Source: Cryptomeria japonica
Lineage: Eukaryota > Streptophyta > Pinopsida > Cupressales > Cupressaceae
Reading direction: 5' to 3'
Length of the DNA: 64,000 nucleotides
Assembly (NCBI RefSeq): GCF_030272615.1
Contig: NC_081414.1
Location: 524,066,137-524,130,136, forward strand
Shown: piece after piece, positions 1 to 12,145 of the stretch
Layout: each line of letters opens with the position of its first letter
Position numbering within the stretch: position 1 is the stretch's first letter
Translations under genes and position numbers: made by a program
The notes under the pieces: generated by a model
The model's input: the letters and a program-made list of their open reading frames with translations, nothing else
Databases searched by the model: none
What the model was told of the DNA's origin: nothing

Positions 1-1635
1 CCAAAGGTCAAACCAAATTGGTGGAATGATGATGAGTATTGTGAATTTCATAAGAGAAAGGGACATAAAATAGGAAATTGTCATCGGCTGAAGAACATCA
101 TACAAGATCTCATTGATAGAGGTGACATTGAGATTGAAGGGCATTCATCCAATCAAGAACATGAAATGTTTAAAGAACCATTCCCAAAACATGACAAGGG
201 AAAAGCTAAAGCCACATATGAGGAAACCAACTATACCAGAGCATCCTATAACTATGATTCAACTATCAATCACATTTTGATGGATAATTATGTCTCTACT
301 ATTATCATCAATGATAAAACGTCGGAAAATTCTTCCCAAAGACCCAAAATTGTCCTAAAAGGAATTGGATCTTCTTCTGAACATACCTTTGAATGTAATG
401 TTACAACTCGTCGAGGTAAATTCACCTTGCAAGGTGCTCCAGCTAAAAACACCACTTCCTCATCAACCAAACCTGAGTATGACCTTGTAGAACAGTTAGG
501 GAGGACACTCATGCTTATCTCAATCCTTGAGCTTTTATGCATATCCCCTGCACATAAAGCCATTCTTAATAAAACTTTGAGAGACACTTCCATCCCCATT
601 GATCTAAATGTTGACCAATTTCAAGCCATGGTGGGATACCTTTCTGTTCCACACTCCCTTACATTTACAGAAGTTGATGATGCCTCCGTGAGCCAACCAC
701 ATAATGCACCTTTACACATTGAAGCCTTCCTACACAAACATCGAATAAAATGAGTCCTAATAGATGGAGGAGTTGGTCTTAACATATTTACTTTGAACAC
801 AATAATACAATTGGGATATTCAGATAAAGTTGTGAATGCTACAAACAAAATTACCATCAAGGCATATGATGATGAAGAGCGTTCATCCAAGGGCACAGTC
901 ACCTTGCCCCTCAGAGTTGGGCTAGTTACAAAGGATGTGGTTTGTCAAGTCCTAGACTTGGATCTCACATACAATATATTGCTAGGACTTCCTTGGATTC
1001 ATGAGATGAGGGCAATCCCATCTACATACCACCAATGCATTAAGTTTCCTCACAATGGAGTTGAAATAATAGTTAATGGTGATCCTAATCTATTTATATA
1101 CTGCAATAACTTGAGACCAAAAACTAAAGCAATCATTCCAAGTAATAGAGAAGCTATCCCTTCTTCCACATACATTGGCCCTGAATCATTAAAACCTTTG
1201 ACATAAAAACAAGTTGAGCTTAAAGGGAAATATCAGGATAAAGGCATGGGTGAATACACTTTGAATCAAACCATGTGCTTACAACAAGTTATGAGTTTAC
1301 CAAAAGAATATGGATGACCACATCCTTCTAAATGGGTATCTATCATTACACTCAAATGGGATCCTACTATCTTCCAAAAGTGGGGTGAAATGGAAGAAGA
1401 AGATTTATACAAAATGCTTTACAAAGACCCTGAAAATGGTACACAGGATCACATCAGCATACCATGTGAAAAAAATTGCAAAGGATTCAAGATCCTACAA
1501 AAGTTTGGGTATGATGGTAAAAGTCCTCTTGGCTTAAGAAAGGAAGGTATCATTCAACCTTTGCAACCAGAATTGACATTTAAAAAAGAGTGCTCAAAAG
1601 GGCTTAGCTTCATGTCTTCCAGGGTAAATACTTGA
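1..1635 (+). pseudogene. gag C-terminus, protease and G-patch-like segment of the outer Tat element (decayed)
   Basis: Frame 1 from the first base. A gag zinc-knuckle variant C-x2-H-x4-H-x4-C lies at bases 40-81 (Cys 40, His 49, His 64, Cys 79), followed by the KNIIQDLID helix typical of Tat gag. The protease core VLIDGGVGLNIF starts at 754, right after an in-frame TGA at 751-753; it keeps the D-G-G catalytic turn. Next come the segments CIKFPHNG (about 1036-1060) and FGYDGKSPLGLRKEGI (about 1504-1551), the latter like a G-patch. Further in-frame stops sit at 1204-1206, near 1312 and at the end near 1633. All stretches share one frame, so the damage is nonsense, not frameshift. Bases 1636-2205 continue in the same frame with more stops and no recognised domain. 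Confidence 0.75.
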
Positions 1636-2205
1636 AAGATAGAAGAAGCATTACAAATCAAGGCTGCCAAAGATAAATAAGAAAACCTCTATTCCACCAA
1701 CTCTAATGAATGGGAATGGGGTTCAGACAAATCCTCTAGTGACTATGAAATCACCGAGACATTGGGTGAACCCATAGAAGAAGAGGAATTTTATAGAAAA
1801 TTCAAAGTTGGTCAAGAAACAACCCCGGAGGATCCCATATAGTCTTTGCCTCAAACTTCTATGTCAAAATCACAAAGAATGAGGACACCCATCCCCAAGT
1901 GCATTTTTAGTGATGACAATTTCGACTAATTCATGATCGAGACAAATGAGGAGAATGCCAACGATGACCTCGACAACTACCTCGACATACCTGAGTATAA
2001 CTACATCTTCACCCTTAGTCCTGTTGACTTTGAAAATATTGAAGGCCTTCCCCTTGTTTACCACCAACTTATTGATTGGGACCATGAATGACTTGTACAA
2101 TTTGACACATTTCAAAATGATGAAGCCTTTATTGACTATCTAGGCATACGAGATGATCTTCCGCTTGGGGACCATAAGGCAGGATACACTATAGAGCTCA
2201 ACAAC

Positions 2206-5200
2206 GTGGCATATTTTGGTGAGGGTGTTGGGCCTTCTAGCCACAAAAATATCAAAATAAAAACAAATCATGGGTCTTATGGTGAAAACCACATTGTGGC
2301 ATTGTTTGACCCCAAAAAAGTAAAAAGTAAGGATGTATCTGAGGACGAAAACCTCTCTGAGGCACCCAAAGATGGAAGGCTCGACATTCTCCCAACATCG
2401 TATGAAGAAAAATCATCTATGTTAGTAGAGGAGACCATCAAAACAAACATTGGTATAGAAGAAATTCCACATAACATATTCCTGGCACAATCTCTAACAA
2501 AGACAGAGAGACCAAAGTTCATAAGTTTCTTCATAGAGAGACAAATCAATTTTGCATGGTCATATGCTGATATGCCTGGATTGGATCTAGATTTAGTAAT
2601 GCATCATTTGACAATTAAACTGGGGGCAAAACCAGTAAAATAGAAATTAAGAAAGATGCATCCACAAGTGGCATTATTAGTCAAGGCAGAGCTTGAAAAA
2701 TTATTGGATGTCGGATTCATACGCCCAATTGATTATCCTGAATGGATCTCCAACTTAGTACCAGTCAGTAAACTAGATTGTAGCATCAAAATATGCACAG
2801 ATTTTAGAGACATCAACAAAGCTTGTCCTAAGGATGATTTTCCATTGCCAAATATCGAACTCATCGTAGATCTCACAGTAGGTCATGTGATATTATCTTT
2901 GATGGATGGATTCTCTGGCTATAATCAAATAAAAATTGCATCTGAGGATCAACACAAAACAACATTTACTTGTCCCTAAGGAACTTTCTGCTGGAATGTC
3001 ATGCCCTTTGGGCTAAAGAATGTAGGCGCTACATATCAAAGAGCCATGACTACTATCTTTCATGATCTCATGCATGTTACTGTGGAAGATTATGTTGATG
3101 ACCTCTTGGGAAAATCAATAGACAGAGATACACATTTGGACATACTTTCAGTCATTTTTTATCGGCTGGAAAAATAAAAAGTAAGATTAAACCCCAAGAA
3201 ATGTGTCTTTGGAGTAACCTTCGGGAAGCTCCTAGGATTCATTGTGTCAAAAAGAGGAATTGAATCTAGTCTAGCAAAAGTCAAGGCAATCCTAGAGATG
3301 CAACCACCACGAAATATCAGTCAACTTCAATCTTTGCAAGGGAGACTCTAGTCCATATGAAGATTCATAGCACAACTTGTAGATAAATGTCATCCTTTTC
3401 AGCACTTTCTACACAAAAACATCAAATTCAATTGGGATGATAACTGTCAACAGGATTTCCAGATACTCAAAGATTATCTTATGAATTCACCAGTCTTAAT
3501 GCCACCAGTTCCAAAATAGCCCCTGTTATTATACATATCCACTACTTCAACAACACTGGGGGCACACTTAGCATAACAAGATGTTGAGGGCAAAGAAAAG
3601 GTAGTCTACTACATCATTCATACTTTGGTGGGATATGAGCTAAACTACACACCAATTGAACGTGCATGTCTCATTATGGTCTTTGCTTCACAAAAATTAA
3701 GACACTAAATGCCAACTCATAAAACTAAGTTGGTCACAAGAATCAATCCATTGAAATACCTTCTCAATAAAGTGACGCTTATTGGTTAACTGGCTAAATG
3801 AGTGATGCTCTTGAGTGAATTCAATATTGAATATGTAGACCAAAAAGCAATAAAAGGATAAGCTATCACAAATCAGTTAGTAGATGCTCCCATGATAGAT
3901 GATGCTCCTCGAACTTAAGAATTTCCATATGAATCCATCTTGACAGTATCACACATAGAGCCTTGGAAACTATACTTTGATGGCTCATACACACAACATG
4001 GTGCAGGAGCTAGCATCCTCTTCATCACACCTCAAAGGGAATCCATTCCAAAATCATACCGATTATCATTTCCTTGCACTAATAACAGAGCAAAACATGA
4101 GGCATTAACAACTGGATTATGGATTGCAGTTCAGTGGAAGATCCAAGAACTTCATGTTTTTGGGGATTCTCAACTTGTAATTTGTCAAGCAATTGATGAC
4201 TACCAAACAAAGGATGAAAAATTAATGCGTTACAAAAAAATGGTGGATGACCTGAAACAACATTTCGCGAAGTTAAACTTTGAGTAGATATGAAGAGAGA
4301 AGAATCGAGTCGTAGATGTCATGGCTACTATTGCTTCACTGATCAATCTACCACAAAATGAAACCCGCTATGAGTTCTTGGTGGATAACCTTTTGGTTCC
4401 CTTGTATGAGATCACTCCTACTGAGATTATATGTGTTGTTGGTCCTGATTCCTAGTTATATGGTTCCATTTTCACATACCTTCATAATAATACCCTTCCT
4501 CCTAACTTATCCAACAACCAACATCGCACTTTCATTCACCAATCTTCTCAATATGTCATTTTAGCCGATATCTTATACCATTGAGGTCTAGATGGCACTC
4601 TTCTTAGATGTTTAGAAAGGAATGAAGCTCAGATTGCATTACGCGAAGTTCATGAAGGGATATGTGGTCCACATTCTAGTAGTCCTACCTTAGCCAAGAA
4701 ACTCATCAGGACAAGATATTACTGGCCCAATATGGAAAAAGACTCATATCAGTTTGCCAAGAATTGTAAGCAATGTCAAATTCATGGAGACCTCATTCAT
4801 GTGCCAGCACAAGAACTTCAACCGATTGTGTCTCCTTGGCCCTTTTGCCAGTGGGGACTCGATCTCATAGGAAAGATTCACCCTCCTTCCTCCAATGGCC
4901 ATAAATTAATTATCACTGCCATAGAGTATTTCAAAAAATGGATTAAAGTCATGCCTCTTACACAAGTAACTAGAAAATAGATTGCTACATTCATTCTTAA
5001 CTACATCATTTGTCGATACGGTATTCCTATTTCATTCATCACCGATAATGGGCGTCCCTTCAAAAATCAAGATGTTCGTGAACTTTGTGATCATTTCCAT
5101 ATTACCCATCATTTCTCCACACCTTATTACCCCCAAGGTAATGGTCAAGCTGAGGTGTCTAATAAAACCATTCTTAAAATCCTTAAAAAGACAGTCGATG

Positions 5201-5709
5201 ACACTGGCCGCAATTGGCATATCCAACTTAATCCTGCACTTTGGGTTTACTGAACAAGCGTCTGCACACCTACATGAGCCACACCTTATTCACTTGTCTA
5301 TGGTGCTAAAGCTATCTTTCCTATTGAGGTCGAGTTACCCTCTTTATGAGTCTCTTTACAAAACATTATCAGTGATGAAGACTACAGGGTCTCTCGCTTA
5401 CAGGAACTAAAACTATTGGATGAACGAAGACAAACTACTTTTAATCATCTCAAGGCTTATCAACAACAAATGAGTCACAGTTATAATCATAAAGTCAAGC
5501 CTCACACATTTGAGGTAGGTGACTTAGTTCTCAGAGAAAATCCTAAAAATTAGCAAGACAAAGAGAAAGGGCAAATTCGAACCAAATTGGCTTGGTCCTT
5601 ACATCATTACAACAGCCTATGGATCTGGTGCATATCAGCTCTCAACTCTAGATGGTGAACCTTTGGAGGATCCTATCAACATCATGCACCTTCATAGGTT
5701 TTACACATA
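2206..5709 (+). pseudogene. RT, RH, archaeal-type RNase H and integrase of the outer Tat element (decayed)
   Basis: Same frame as the upstream gag/PR. RT motifs: MDGFSGYNQIKI near 2902 and the YVDDLL active site at about 3091-3108. The first RNase H (about 3430-3890) is recognisable but its first catalytic Asp is replaced (LYISTT where family members have TDAS). The archaeal-type RNase H follows (about 3955-4350): LYFDGS, CTNNRAKHEAL and FGDSQLVI; the usual AE of the second motif is AK here. Integrase: HHCC region about 4650-4800, GLDLIG near 4857, ITDNG near 5035, GNGQAEVSNK near 5140. The end near INIMHLHRFYT is the usual Tat pol end. Many in-frame stops occur, and a one-base shift is needed near 5571-5577 to reach the final 45 codons. 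Not expressible as a full protein. Confidence 0.8.
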
Positions 5710-5732
5710 ACTCTTCAGAATATCCTAATTCA

Positions 5733-5975
5733 CAAAATACAAAAAATTCAAAAAATTCAAAAAAATTCAAAATACAAAAAAAAAAAAAAAATTCAAAATA
5801 CAAAAAAAAAATCATAAAAATAAAAAATTGTTACTTGGTGAAAACCTGGCAAACAGGCGCCTTGTGACACAAAAAAGTTGAAAAATAAAAAAAGTAAAGA
5901 AAAAACATTTCGTCCAATGGTGAAAACCACTTCGGTGGCGCCCTGGGCAAGTACCATGGTGAAAACTGGGTCACC
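5733..5975 (+). repeat. A-rich tract and three TGGTGAAAAC motifs downstream of pol
   Basis: An A-rich simple tract of AAATTCAAAA-type units (about 5733-5830) is followed by three copies of TGGTGAAAAC near 5837, 5919 and 5958, each next to GGCGCC- or GGTCACC-like bases. Similar motifs are, as I recall, common just 3' of pol in plant Tat elements. Role unknown. Confidence 0.5.
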
Positions 5976-7261
5976 AGCATCATGCGTAGAGACATTGCTC
6001 CTCCCTCCTTTAGGATTCACTTTCATCCCGTCACTTTGCACACACTCACAACCTTTCCATCCATAATAAATTATCTCCTATCTGTGGCTAAGGAAAATCC
6101 TACGTCTAGTGATGGGTGCAGAACTGTGAGCATCACACGTTCCGAGGAGTACAGTTTCTTCCAAATTTTCTTCAGTCTATCCACACACAATCCACAATAA
6201 AGAAACACTTGCATCACCAATTCGCAATAAAATTTCATCTTCTCTGCAATAAAGTATCAATTTCATGGATTCAGTCAATTTCAGATGAGACACAACAGCA
6301 ACAAGAGGCTTCCACAAATGAAATCTTTCAACAGACTCAGACAACATAATGGTTCAGTGCTATCTATCATTTTATGAAGGACAACATTGTGACCACAATC
6401 AACTAGACTTATACAAGTGACAAGAGACACTAAACTTGAGGAATACAGTGGATGTTGGTGTTGAGTCTTGGGTTTCTTTTGATTTTATCTTTTGGTGACA
6501 TGTCTTTTAGCTTTTCCAAGATGTCTCTGACTAGAGATTCTATCTCTAGGATGTCTTTGACTAGAAAGGCAAGGATGGGGTATCATCACCTATTTTTCTT
6601 TGTTGTCTATGGATTCTCTCTTAGTAATTTTATGACTTGTCTAAGGATATGAGGACATTGTGAGTCTACTATGAATTGGGGCATTCCTTGTTTGTAACTA
6701 TATGATCTCCATGTAAACGGGTACAATGACTTTCTGGATCAAACATATGTCTGGATTGTCATAACCTATTTTGCCATAATAAAGCTCAATGATGATAACG
6801 CACAAGAATCTCTTTCACTTCCATATCTTTTATCTTTCATCCCCCTTTCATGATTGACCTACATCGTCCTTCTCGAGTCTGTGTAGCTTACTATCACATG
6901 ACTGAGTATAATGACATGCCAAAAATATCTGCATTTCATGTAGTTACACCTGCATTACCACATATTAGCATTTCATACATACATACATATAGATATTACA
7001 ATTGCATCGCATCTTGCACACAACACATGTTAGCACATTTTACATTATCGTCATGTAAATAGTTATTTGCATTATCATATTCATCTGCATTTCATACATT
7101 CACATTGGCATAACCTATTAAAAACAGAAAAGAACACAAATATATTGCATTTCATCATGTACATATTTGCATACATATCATAAAATCATCATCATAAAGC
7201 ATATAGAAGCAACATTACATAGGTACACATGCATATAGTTGCCGCAAAGATGAATCATCTC

Positions 7262-7314
<53 letters not shown>

Positions 7315-7425
7315 AAAATCATAAGTGTCATGATACAATGATTTCAAATACATAAAAATCACCCGAAGGTGTCTACATAATCATACAAAATGGTACAAAA
7401 CTGATACATAGGGAGCCCTCTAAGG
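5976..7425 (+). other. Non-coding 3' region of the outer Tat element
   Basis: No frame longer than about 80 codons that looks like protein. Bases 6930-7160 are rich in GCATTTCAT/CATACAT words. A run of (AT)n occupies 7264-7311. Nothing else recognised. Confidence 0.5.
7264..7311. repeat. (AT)n microsatellite
   Basis: Uninterrupted TA dinucleotides over about 48 bases. Confidence 0.95.
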
Positions 7426-9344
7426 CTATAATGAACTCCCTCCCTCGGAGTTGGCTGGTCTCAACGGAGTCTGAGCCCTAGAAGGACCCACCCCAGGATC
7501 ATCTCTCTTGTCCCCTCTATCTAGTGGTGGTGGAGGACCCATAACCCTACCGCTAGATGCCCGTCTCCTGTCTCTCCCTCCAGTGGTCGTCGCAATCCGT
7601 GATGGTCTATGCAAGCTCCTAGCCCACTGCTCTGGTGGCATTGCTCCATAGTATATGTCTCTTTAGTAGCCTATCTTCTCCCCAGCCTACAGAACATAGG
7701 TGTATCCATCTCCTGTGTCCTCTGCTACCTGCCTCCCAGGCCTCAGAGCTATCTCAGCCTCTATATAGCATTGAATAGCCTGATCCCTCTCCTACTTAGG
7801 ATCCCTCAGCTATCCTCTGAGCCTAGCTGTCTCCCTCTCCAAATCCTAGATCTCATCTGCCTATCCCTATCAGATCTCCCTCAAAGCTAGTAATGCATCC
7901 TCCTCCTCTCCCCTCTCACCCTGTCCCTGGGGCTACTCCTATGGTTGGTCCTATCCCTGTCCCTGTCCCTGTCCCTATACTTGTCTAGGAACCTGTGCTA
8001 CTGGCACCTGTAAAGGCAATCCACCTCTACCCCTCACTATGTGAGCCTGCCGAGCTTGTCTCTCCTCTCCACCCTCTCTCCTTGGAGCCACTCTCCTCTC
8101 TACTACTGCACCTTTCCTCCTCCATCGACCTCTACCTCCACCATCTCCATCATCATCTTCGTTGCCTCCACCATCTCCATCTATCAGCTCCCCTAGATCC
8201 ATTAGCTGTGGAAACAAATACTCTGCCCAATATGTAGTATAATTTGCATCCATCCTTGCATCCTCTATATCTGCCCACATATCCCAAGGAAAGGGAATCA
8301 TCTCTACTAGTTGTGTCACTACCTAATTATAAGACATCAATGGACCCAAGTGTATTTGATCTCTCACTATCCATGCATACATCCCTGACCCCCGTGGCAT
8401 CCGATGTATCCTATCGAACTACCTACCCACCCTATCTACCAACTACCTCTCAATAACATACAGTGTCTGACCAATTAGATAACTGCTCTTGAATACATAT
8501 GGCAGCTCCACTACATCATCCTCCCACTCCTCACAATCTCGGTATGACCTCCATACCACACTATCTATCTCGTCAATCACCCAATGCCAGTACTCCAATT
8601 TCCCAATCCATGGCTACGACATAATCATATCATATAAGTGAACATAGCTGCACCCATTTCCTCTACCTCGGAAGTGGATCAGTCATGTAACTGACAGATG
8701 CTCATATCCCCATACCTGCAGTAATGTCACCTAGCATCCCAATCCTACTAACCCATGATACACAAACTGATGCATCTCATAATATAGGTGTCCCAGTAGA
8801 CACGGTCCCCATGCAAACCTAGTGTGCTCTATCACCAATGTCTCCAGTGTACCCCCCCATCCCACAGCCAACCCTTGTGTCACCCTATCCAAACAGAGGA
8901 ATCTACTGATCACTCCTGCCAACACTACTGGTAGTGCTAATCATGTCCATGTCATGGTATCCCAAACCACGTGTCTAGCCCTCATCTCCAGTCCTAGATC
9001 CTGAAACACTTATCTCAGTGCATCCCTGTCTCCCTCTCGATCGTAAGGAACTAATTCCCCATCAATCGGTATCCTCAGTATCCTGTATACATCCTCTAAA
9101 GTGGTTGTCATCTCACCCATCGACAAATGAAAAGTACAAGTCTCTGAGTGCCATCTCTCAGCTAGCGTAGTTAGCAATCTCATGTTCACTCGAAACTCAG
9201 GCACATATAGAATATGTCACAAGCCCAACGCCTCAACTGCTGCTCTATCCTTGAGTGTCAGCTCTGGTTGTAAACATTGAGTCGACGGGAATCTCTCTCG
9301 TGACTGTAGCATAGGTAGGTCCTCCTGCAGTCAAGCAAATCAAC

Positions 9345-9632
9345 TGTGTTAATTCTAGTAGTATTCCCTATTCATCACAAAGTACTACTTCTTATCCTAG
9401 TGGTACTCCTTGTTCATCACAAAGTACTACTCTCTATCCTAGTAGCATTCCCTATTCATCACAAAGTGCTGCTCTTTTTAGTACTCCCTGTTCATCACAA
9501 AGTACTACTTCTTATCCTAGTGGCATTCCTTATTAATCACAAAGTGCTACTCTTTTTAGTACTCCTTGTTCATCACAAAGTACTCCTTTTTATCCTAGTA
9601 GCATTCCCTGTTCATCACAAAGTGCTACTTTG
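9345..9632. repeat. Seven tandem units of 42 or 36 bp
   Basis: Each unit carries the core TTCATCACAAAGTRCTRCT; long units (42 bp) add CTTATCCTAGTRG and short units (36 bp) add CTTTTTAGTAC. Both lengths are multiples of three. On the minus strand the array is in frame with the PMD frame, giving a repeated YFVMNRE-type peptide. On the plus strand all units are also open, but as a hydrophobic string unlike a real protein. Confidence 0.85.
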
Positions 9633-9639
9633 AACCTAT

Positions 9640-9846
9640 CCTAGGGCCTCTGCTTGAGTGTATCCTCTTGAGTAGTTTCCTAATTGGTAACATATGTCCT
9701 ATCACAGAATTGTCATTCCTAGCCCTATCTGCTATCCTAGTCTTCCCTAGAGGACCTGCTTGAGTGTATCTTCTCAGCAGCTTATCCAATTGATAGCGTA
9801 TGTTTATTACAGAACTATCGATTTGGCCTTGAAGACGCAAGCACAC
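9640..9846. repeat. Two-copy direct repeat of about 105 bp
   Basis: Both copies contain CCTGCTTGAGTGTATC-like starts (near 9650 and 9756) and an ATYACAGAAYT-like end. On the minus strand they encode two similar peptides with a KLLRR or KLLKR core at the N-terminus of the PMD frame. Confidence 0.6.
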
Positions 9847-9861
9847 TTACATACTACACAT

Positions 9862-10045
9862 ATGCGCGTACTTTGTATAGATGCGCCCTTGCTTTGCATA
9901 GACGCGCTTATCCTACACAAACATGCCTACACAACACAGATGCACTCGCATTGAACATAGACGTTGTTGCATTCATAGACGTGCCTATCATAAACACATA
10001 TGTGCCTATCCTAGCCAGACGCGCTTGGCACCAACACAGATGTGC
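9862..10045. repeat. Degenerate minisatellite, about 20 bp units
   Basis: Eight to nine imperfect units of the type ATAGACGCGCTTATCCTACAC. Many differences between units are TG/CA where another unit has CG. Bases 10046-10556 that follow hold no recognised feature. Confidence 0.6.
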
Positions 10046-10556
10046 CTTAGTGTTTTTTCCCCCCCGCTTGACATACCTAAAGCACATTTATTTCTCTACC
10101 TAGCATGCATTTATGACAACATTTAATGCGATAAAGTACAAGGAGGTTTTGTAGTACTCACTGACTCTCCTACATTTGCTAGCCTCTGAAATCAGCAAAC
10201 GCGATCGAATCTATGCACCAAATCCATCACCGCTGATTGTTGACTACTCTCTTCTCTCTCTACACTCTCATCTCTTGGATGTGTGGATGACAATGAGGAT
10301 GTTTTCCCTCGTAGTCTATCTTATAGACTACCCTAGCCCTAGTCTCCCGGAGCAATCCTCTTTATCCCATGACTCTGTCACTCTATCCTATCTTGTCAGT
10401 CCTTTCTAGCCTTTCTTTCTTATCGAGAGATTGTCTGCGATCTTTTCAGACAAAATTCATCCAATCTCTCGAGGGGGCGTATCATTCCCATCTTGGGGCA
10501 ACTTTGTATCAGTTCATCTTATCTTATTTGAAACAACGCAACAAGCTGCATTGTCT

Positions 10557-10571
10557 CAAAGAGGGGCAAAA
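10557..10571 (+). other. Polypurine tract of the outer Tat element
   Basis: AAAGAGGGGCAAAA directly precedes TGTAGACACC, the expected arrangement of a plus-strand primer next to a 3' LTR. Confidence 0.7.
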
Positions 10572-10597
10572 TGTAGACACCTAAAAGCGTCCTGTCT

Positions 10598-10830
10598 AAT
10601 TAAATAAATATCTTTATTTATTTAATTATTTTAGCCTAATTCTTCTATTAATTAAATAAATCTTTATTTATTTAATTAATTCATTTATCCTCTTCTATCC
10701 TTATTTCTCATTTAAATAAATACTTTTATTTATTTAAATTATCCTTTTCTTAAATTAAATAAATACTTTTATTTATTTAATTGATCCCATTTCCTCTATT
10801 AATTAAATAAATCTTTATTTGTTTAATTAA
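10598..10830. repeat. Five AT-rich palindromes in LTR U3
   Basis: Near-perfect inverted repeats with arms of the type AATTAAATAAAT / ATTTATTTAATT lie at about 10598-10627, 10648-10678, 10710-10739, 10752-10782 and 10799-10830. Spacer sequences between them differ, while the palindromes are conserved. Confidence 0.85.
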
Positions 10831-10919
10831 TTCATTAACCTTTTCTACCCATGACACATGTCATTCATCTCTTAATTCCTACACTACCTACCCTCTCATT
10901 ATTTTCTTATTTTCTCTAC

Positions 10920-10924
10920 CTACC
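10920..10924. repeat. Target site duplication, left copy (CTACC)
   Basis: CTACC directly precedes the TG of the left LTR and is repeated exactly after the right LTR at 18701-18705. Confidence 0.9.
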
Positions 10925-12124
10925 TGTAGCATCCTAAAATTGTGAAACTTGTAATTTCGACTGCATTTGGGTCTTCACGATGGTGGCACAATGTTGAACC
11001 TGAATGGAGACCCCGAAACCTGCATGCGACATCAAAAACTGCATATTTCTGCACCTTGGCCTGTTCCTTCCTTGCACCTTGCTGTCTCGGGAGGTGGGAC
11101 CATGGTGCCCAGCACCCTAGTCCCTGGCCCTATTCTGGGCCTGGTCTCTTGTTCGGCATCGGGTCTTTAAGTTTGCAATTCGGAAAACAATACTTCTAGG
11201 TCGGCCTAAGGTCGGAAAAATCAGTCTCTCAACCCTAATTGACAAGTATATAAACTACTTTTCCTCTCCTAGAAAGGGAGGAAGGAAATAAGAAAGAGCA
11301 AGGCACGAAAGCAATATTCAAACATACAAACATTCAAGCATTCAAGCATTCCTTCAAGCAATTGAGCATTCTAAGTCTCCATTCAAGGCCAGGTGTTGCA
11401 TTCAAGACAAGGATTCAACCATTGAAGAGGAGATCACTTACAACATACAAAATACAACATTCATTACACCTTTGCATGTAAGAATACAAACATTCTTACA
11501 ACAAGGTATCAGTACTTGTTTACATTACAAACATTTACATTTACAGCATTCTCATTTCTTGGTTAATTCCAAAACCGGGGTTTGACCTAAAGGCAAACCC
11601 CTAATCCCTAACCCCCCAATCGTCCTCTCTTTTCTGCGTGTAGGTTGCAGGTACGTGGTTGTAATTGAAGATCTGGAGTCCTTGTGTAGAGACGAATAGA
11701 TCCCCCTTCGTTTCGCAGATTTTTCGGAGAACCGTGTGCACTCCGGGCGCCATCGTCCCATCAACTTTCGCTCAAATTTGCAGAACAGCATCATCTCAAC
11801 ATTTTACTGCTAATTTCAGGTTTGTAGCTTCATCCTGTGTTCCTATCTCCATTTATAAGTGAATCTTTCTTACTTTACACGCATTCCTAGTTCAATAATT
11901 CTATCTACATTCTTTACAAAAGAGGGTATCCTTGATGTCTTAACCCTTGAAACTCATTTAGAGTCCAGTCTTGCATTGTGTTGGATTGGATCTTGTGGAT
12001 TTCAACCCCTCTTTTGAATGTAAAGTCTCTCCTAAGTGAAAACCGTCAACCCTAGTGACCCTCCTTTCTCTCTCCTTGGAGTGGAGTGGGGGGAACAACT
12101 AGGGTTCGATTTTTCTGCTTTACA
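10925..12124 (+). repeat. Left LTR of the non-autonomous element
   Basis: 1200 bp, TGTAGCATCC at the start and TTTACA at the end. It contains a hairpin at 11096-11124 and a second hairpin-like motif at 11729-11758 that recurs in the leader and in the other LTR. Confidence 0.92.
11096..11124. other. Hairpin in left LTR
   Basis: Arms of 13 bases around a CCA loop (GGGACCATGGTGC and GCACCCTAGTCCC, two mismatches). The counterpart in the right LTR (17672-17700) has GC in place of GT in one arm and the matching change in the other. Confidence 0.6.
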
Positions 12125-12127
12125 TTT

Positions 12128-12145
12128 TGGTGAACCCGACGTGAA
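12128..12145 (+). other. Primer binding site candidate of the non-autonomous element
   Basis: TGGTGAACCCGACGTGAA starts 3 bases after the LTR end. I could not match it to a particular tRNA from memory. Confidence 0.5.

Larger units (their letters stand above)
7426..9846 (-). pseudogene. Antisense plant mobile domain (PMD) protein frame in the 3' region of the outer Tat element
   Basis: One minus-strand frame of 807 codons runs from 9846 to 7426 without any frameshift but with many in-frame stops. From the N-terminus: two imperfect repeats of about 35 codons (9640-9846), seven short repeats of 14 or 12 codons (9345-9632), then a PMD core with CTFHLSMGEMTTTLEDV near 9115-9065, EHTRFAWG near 8825, VWGYEHLSVT near 8700, WRSYR near 8550, ELPYVFKSSYLIG near 8500 and MPRGSGMYAW near 8400. 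A Gly/Asp/Arg-rich low-complexity tail ends at 7426. PMD is a plant domain (MAIN/MAIL family) also known from transposons. The stops I checked are TAA, TAG or TGA where CAA, CAG or CGA would fit. The antisense position in a gypsy 3' region suggests a transposon-borne gene; a captured host gene is the alternative. Confidence 0.75.
10572..10924 (+). repeat. 3' LTR of the outer Tat element, first part (U3)
   Basis: Begins TGTAGACACC after the PPT. It contains five AT-rich palindromes. It is broken at 10924 by the insertion of the element at 10925-18700 and resumes at 18706. The other LTR is outside the window, so the boundary rests on the TG start, the PPT and the TATA box in the second part. 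Confidence 0.65.

Noticed and set aside
9346-9633. Plus-strand hydrophobic repeat frame (HHKVLL units)
   Set aside because: The period is a multiple of three, so all frames stay open by chance. The minus frame joins a real PMD frame.
9345-10045. Regularly spaced repeats resembling a CRISPR array
   Set aside because: Units are directly tandem without unique spacers, in plant transposon DNA.
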